DNA of 8,719 nucleotides from Lachnospiraceae bacterium (GTDB lineage Bacteria; Bacillota; Clostridia; Lachnospirales; Lachnospiraceae), in contig JAGAEH010000094.1 in NCBI GenBank assembly GCA_017613225.1, positions 1-8,719 of the forward strand. Reading direction: 5' to 3'. The position numbers were made by a program, and so were the translations under genes. Below the pieces are notes generated by a model that worked only from the letters and a program-made list of their open reading frames with translations, made no database searches and was not told where the DNA came from. Position 1 is the stretch's first letter. Each line of letters starts with the position of its first letter. Shown here one piece after another: positions 6,387 through 8,719 of this stretch.

Positions 6387-7723
6387 TTCAGTTCCTCCTT
6401 TCCGTCGGAGTAAGCTTGGTCAATGTTCTTTCCCGCGGTCTCCACGTCCCGCAGGATCCTCTCCAGCGCCTGCTTTTCAGGGTCGGAAGAAGCGGTAGCC
6501 CCGGATCCGCTGTCGGAAACCGCTTCGTCCCCGGCAATCGGAGAAGCCTCGCCGGCGGAAGCTTCCACAGGTTTGATGGTTTCTGCATCCGCCACGTCTT
6601 CGGCGTCCTCGTTCTTATGGGACTTCCGGAAGTGGACTTCGTAGTTGATGAAGAACTCGCTGCCGATGATGAAGAACAGGATGATGCCGGTGAGGATGTC
6701 GCCGAAGGACTTGTTCAGTCCGAAAACGGTGGAGATCTCGTTGGCGCCCCTGCCCAGCAGCACCAGCAGGAAGGTGGTAAAGATCATTCCCAGAGGATTG
6801 AACTTGGCCAGCCAGGCCACCATGACGGCAGTGAAGCCGCGGCCGCCTGAGATCGTGGTGGTTATGGTGTGATCCGTTCCGCCCACCAGCAGAAGACCGG
6901 CCACGCCGCAGAGGGCGCCGGAGATCAGCATGGTGCGGATGATGACCTTTTTGACGTTTATGCCCACGTAGTTGGCGGTGCGTTCGCTCTCGCCCACCAC
7001 AGTCAGCTCATAGCCCTGCTTGCTGTATTTCAAGTATACGTACATGCCCGCCGTCAGAACCAGCACCACGAGGATGTTCAGCAGATACTTGAAATCGCCG
7101 ATCTGGGGCAGCCAGCCGGCTTCGGAAGTCTGATTGATGATGCCGATCTTGCCGGCGCCCTTGGGCACTTCCCATAGGATGACGAAATAGGCCACCAGCT
7201 GGGTGGCGACGTAGTTCATCATCAGCGTGAACAACGTTTCATTGGTGCCCCACTTGGCCTTGAAAAAGGCGGGAATGAAGCCCCATAAAGCGCCTGCCGC
7301 GATGGAGCAGACGATCATGATGAGGATCAGCAGCCATTCGGGCATTGCGCCGCTTTCCACCTTGCCGCCCAGAAGGATCATGCAGGCAGCGGCAGCCATG
7401 CCGCCGGCAAGGACCTGGCCTTCGCCGCCCAGGTTCCAGAACTTCATCTTAAAGGCGGGTGCCAGGGCAAGAGAGACGCAGAGCAGGATCGCCATTTCCT
7501 GTCCCATGATCCAGGCCTTGCGGGGAGTGCCGAAGGCGCCGGTGATGATGGAACCAAAGACCTCGATGGGATTTTCGCCGGTCATCAGCGTGGTGACCAG
7601 GGCGCAGACGATAAGGGCCAGCACGATGGCGATGCCCCGGACGGCCCAGCTGCGCTTCCAGGAGACGTACTTGCGCCTTGTGATATGGATGAGCGGTTCT
7701 TTCTTTTTCGTTTCAGTTGGCAT
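6383..7723 (-). CDS. nupP: BMP/NupOPQ-type nucleoside ABC transporter, permease NupP-like, with extended C-terminal tail
   Basis: This 446-aa permease of the BPD_transp_2 family matches the first membrane subunit of BMP-type nucleoside importers (NupP/YufP, RnsC). Signs are a basic cytoplasmic N-terminus, the GQEMAILLCVSLALA and FWNLGGEGQVLAGG segments, NETLFTLMMNYVA, and the coupling-helix region ELTVVGESERTANYVGINV. About eight or more hydrophobic segments precede residue 360. The start is set at 7723 (MPTETKKKE) and not at 7738, because GGGAGG at 7729-7734 stands five bases before the inner ATG while the outer ATG has no such site. The gene overlaps the ATPase gene by 11 bases and the NupQ-like gene by four. 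Oddly, residues about 368-446 form a hydrophilic tail: an acidic, Ala/Ser/Glu-rich linker, then a charged, probably helical end (EKQALERILRDVETAGKNI). Family members of about 350 aa, as I recall NupP, lack this. Its function is unknown. Confidence 0.9.
   Translation of the reverse strand: MPTETKKKEPLIHITRRKYVSWKRSWAVRGIAIVLALIVCALVTTLMTGENPIEVFGSIITGAFGTPRKAWIMGQEMAILLCVSLALAPAFKMKFWNLGGEGQVLAGGMAAAACMILLGGKVESGAMPEWLLILIMIVCSIAAGALWGFIPAFFKAKWGTNETLFTLMMNYVATQLVAYFVILWEVPKGAGKIGIINQTSEAGWLPQIGDFKYLLNILVVLVLTAGMYVYLKYSKQGYELTVVGESERTANYVGINVKKVIIRTMLISGALCGVAGLLLVGGTDHTITTTISGGRGFTAVMVAWLAKFNPLGMIFTTFLLVLLGRGANEISTVFGLNKSFGDILTGIILFFIIGSEFFINYEVHFRKSHKNEDAEDVADAETIKPVEASAGEASPIAGDEAVSDSGSGATASSDPEKQALERILRDVETAGKNIDQAYSDGKEELK
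6394..6398 (-). promoter_or_regulatory. Ribosome binding site (GGAGG) of the NupQ-like permease
   Basis: GGAGG on the - strand (within GGAAAGGAGGAAC) sits seven bases before the ATG at 6386 and inside the 3' end of the upstream permease gene. It supports the chosen start and re-initiation after the overlapping TGA. Confidence 0.75.
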
Positions 7724-8719
7724 GGGTACCTCCCACATGTGTCATCATCATGCCGATCTCGTTCTTGTCGGCGGTCCTGCCGTCAAGAATGCCGCTGACC
7801 CGGCCGTCGCACAGGACGAGGATCTTGTCGCAGAGCTCGATCAGAACGTCCAGGTCTTCGCCGACGAAGACGATGGCGACGCCGGCCTGCTTTTGTTTGT
7901 TGATCAGGTTGTAGATGGTATAGGACGCGTTGATGTCCAGGCCGCGCACCGCGTAGGCCGTCAGAAGAACGGTAGGGGCGGAGGCGATCTCACGGCCCAC
8001 CAGAACTTTCTGCACGTTGCCGCCGGAAAGCTTGCGGACCGCGGTATTGATGCTGGGGGTGCTCACGTCCAGCTCCTCCACGACGCGCCGGGCCAGTTCG
8101 GCGGGATCCCGGCGGTTGGTGAAGATGGAGCGGCCTTCCCGGTAGGAACGGAGCATCATGTTTTCAGAAAGGTCCATGTTGGCCACCAGGCCCATGCCCA
8201 GACGGTCTTCCGGTACAAAGGAGAGGGAAACGCCCATGGCCTGGATCTCAATGGGGGTCTTTTTCAGCAGGGATTCCGGCTCGCCGTCGTCTTTGATGTA
8301 GTTGACGATGCCGTATTCCACGGGCTGCAGTCCTGCAATGGCTTCCAGCAGCTCCCGCTGGCCGCTGCCTGCAATGCCGGCGATGCCCAGGATCTCTCCG
8401 GAACGGGCGGTGAAGGACACGTCCCGCAGTTTGTAGACGCCGTCCTCGTCCTTGACCGTCAGGCCGGACACGAAGAGCCGGTCCTTGGGATCCACCGGAT
8501 CGGGGCGGTCGATGTTCAGCATAACGGAACGGCCCACCATGTTGTCCGTCAGTTCCTGGGGCGTGGTCTCGGCGGTGATGAAATCGCAGATATAACGGCC
8601 TTTGCGCAGGATGGAGACCCGGTCGGAGATGGCCATGACTTCGTGCATCTTGTGGGTAATGATGATGATGGCGTGGCCGGCCTCCTTCATGTTCCGCAGG
8701 ATGGCGAAGAGCTTTTCGG
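7713..8719 (-). CDS. nupO: BMP/NupOPQ-type nucleoside ABC transporter, double ATPase NupO-like (5' end outside window)
   Basis: The frame stays open to the right edge, so only the last 335 codons of a protein of about 510 aa are present. An ATG at 8690 lies inside the first ATPase domain and is not the start, because the frame upstream of it reads EKLFAILRN, typical family sequence. The visible part begins near the end of the first nucleotide-binding domain, with its H-loop (IIITHKMHEVM) and ISDRVSILRKG. It then covers a whole second domain: modified Walker A (GIAGIAGSGQREL), signature LSGGNVQK, the Walker B region (VLLTAYAVRGLDI) and the H-loop position (VGEDLD). The second domain lacks the Walker A Lys, the usual Walker B acid and the H-loop His. 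Degenerate second sites are known in the RbsA/NupO group, so ATP hydrolysis probably occurs at the site formed by the first domain. The protein drives import through the two permeases encoded downstream. The substrate-binding lipoprotein gene (BmpA/NupN-like) probably lies further upstream, outside the window. Confidence 0.9.
   Translation of the reverse strand, partial: EKLFAILRNMKEAGHAIIIITHKMHEVMAISDRVSILRKGRYICDFITAETTPQELTDNMVGRSVMLNIDRPDPVDPKDRLFVSGLTVKDEDGVYKLRDVSFTARSGEILGIAGIAGSGQRELLEAIAGLQPVEYGIVNYIKDDGEPESLLKKTPIEIQAMGVSLSFVPEDRLGMGLVANMDLSENMMLRSYREGRSIFTNRRDPAELARRVVEELDVSTPSINTAVRKLSGGNVQKVLVGREIASAPTVLLTAYAVRGLDINASYTIYNLINKQKQAGVAIVFVGEDLDVLIELCDKILVLCDGRVSGILDGRTADKNEIGMMMTHVGGTHAN
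7729..7734 (-). promoter_or_regulatory. Ribosome binding site (GGGAGG) that sets the NupP-like start
   Basis: GGGAGG on the - strand lies five bases before the ATG at 7723 and inside the frame that would follow the alternative ATG at 7738. It decides in favour of the shorter protein. It lies within the last codons of the ATPase gene, which fits translational coupling. Confidence 0.75.

Noticed and set aside
5442..6850. + strand open frames opposite the two permease genes
   Set aside because: Both - strand permeases are clear family members with ribosome binding sites and coupled overlaps; the opposite frames are shadows.

Overview
The window looks like chromosome from a moderately GC-rich Clostridia member (Firmicutes/Bacillota), most plausibly Lachnospiraceae or a close relative. 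This rests on a BspA-type leucine-rich-repeat surface protein with clostridial Ig-like repeats, strong GGAGG ribosome binding sites, a NupOPQ-type nucleoside ABC transporter, and a near-consensus Firmicutes LexA (DinR) box. The taxon is inferred from gene families; no rRNA or tRNA gene is present. No CRISPR array, insertion sequence or phage gene was seen.

Left part (1-3134, + strand). The 3' end of an unrecognised gene (1-345) is followed after 14 bases by a large gene for a secreted modular protein (360-3134, 924 aa). Its order is signal peptide, BspA-like leucine-rich repeat, three Ig-like/MBG-type repeats, one BIG2-like domain, a papain/C39-like cysteine-peptidase region with a plausible Cys560-His660-Asp681 triad, and a C-terminal region of about 190 aa with no visible anchor. 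This is the least ordinary gene in the window.

Middle (3167-5329, - strand). A 720-aa superfamily 1 DNA helicase of the UvrD/PcrA group converges on the secreted-protein gene across a 32-base gap. The 58 bases upstream of it (5330-5387) are dense with signals: a 13/14 LexA box, a good sigma-A promoter (TTTACA, 17 bp, extended -10 TGCTAAAAT), and a 9-bp perfect dyad covering the -10 region and start codon. The predicted transcription start falls on or next to the AUG, there is no Shine-Dalgarno sequence, and an in-frame stop blocks any upstream start. The helicase is therefore predicted to be SOS-controlled and possibly leaderless.

Right part (5388-8719, - strand). Three overlapping genes encode the membrane and ATPase parts of a BMP/NupOPQ-type nucleoside importer. 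They are the 3' part of the double ATPase (cut by the window edge), the NupP-like permease (446 aa, with an unusual 79-aa charged C-terminal tail) and the NupQ-like permease (332 aa). The genes overlap by 11 and 4 bases, so they are probably translationally coupled. The substrate-binding lipoprotein is not in the window. No convincing terminator separates the transporter from the helicase, so read-through is likely in addition to the helicase's own promoter.

Intergenic space is minimal: 346-359, 3135-3166 and 5330-5387. No gene-free stretch exceeds 60 bases.
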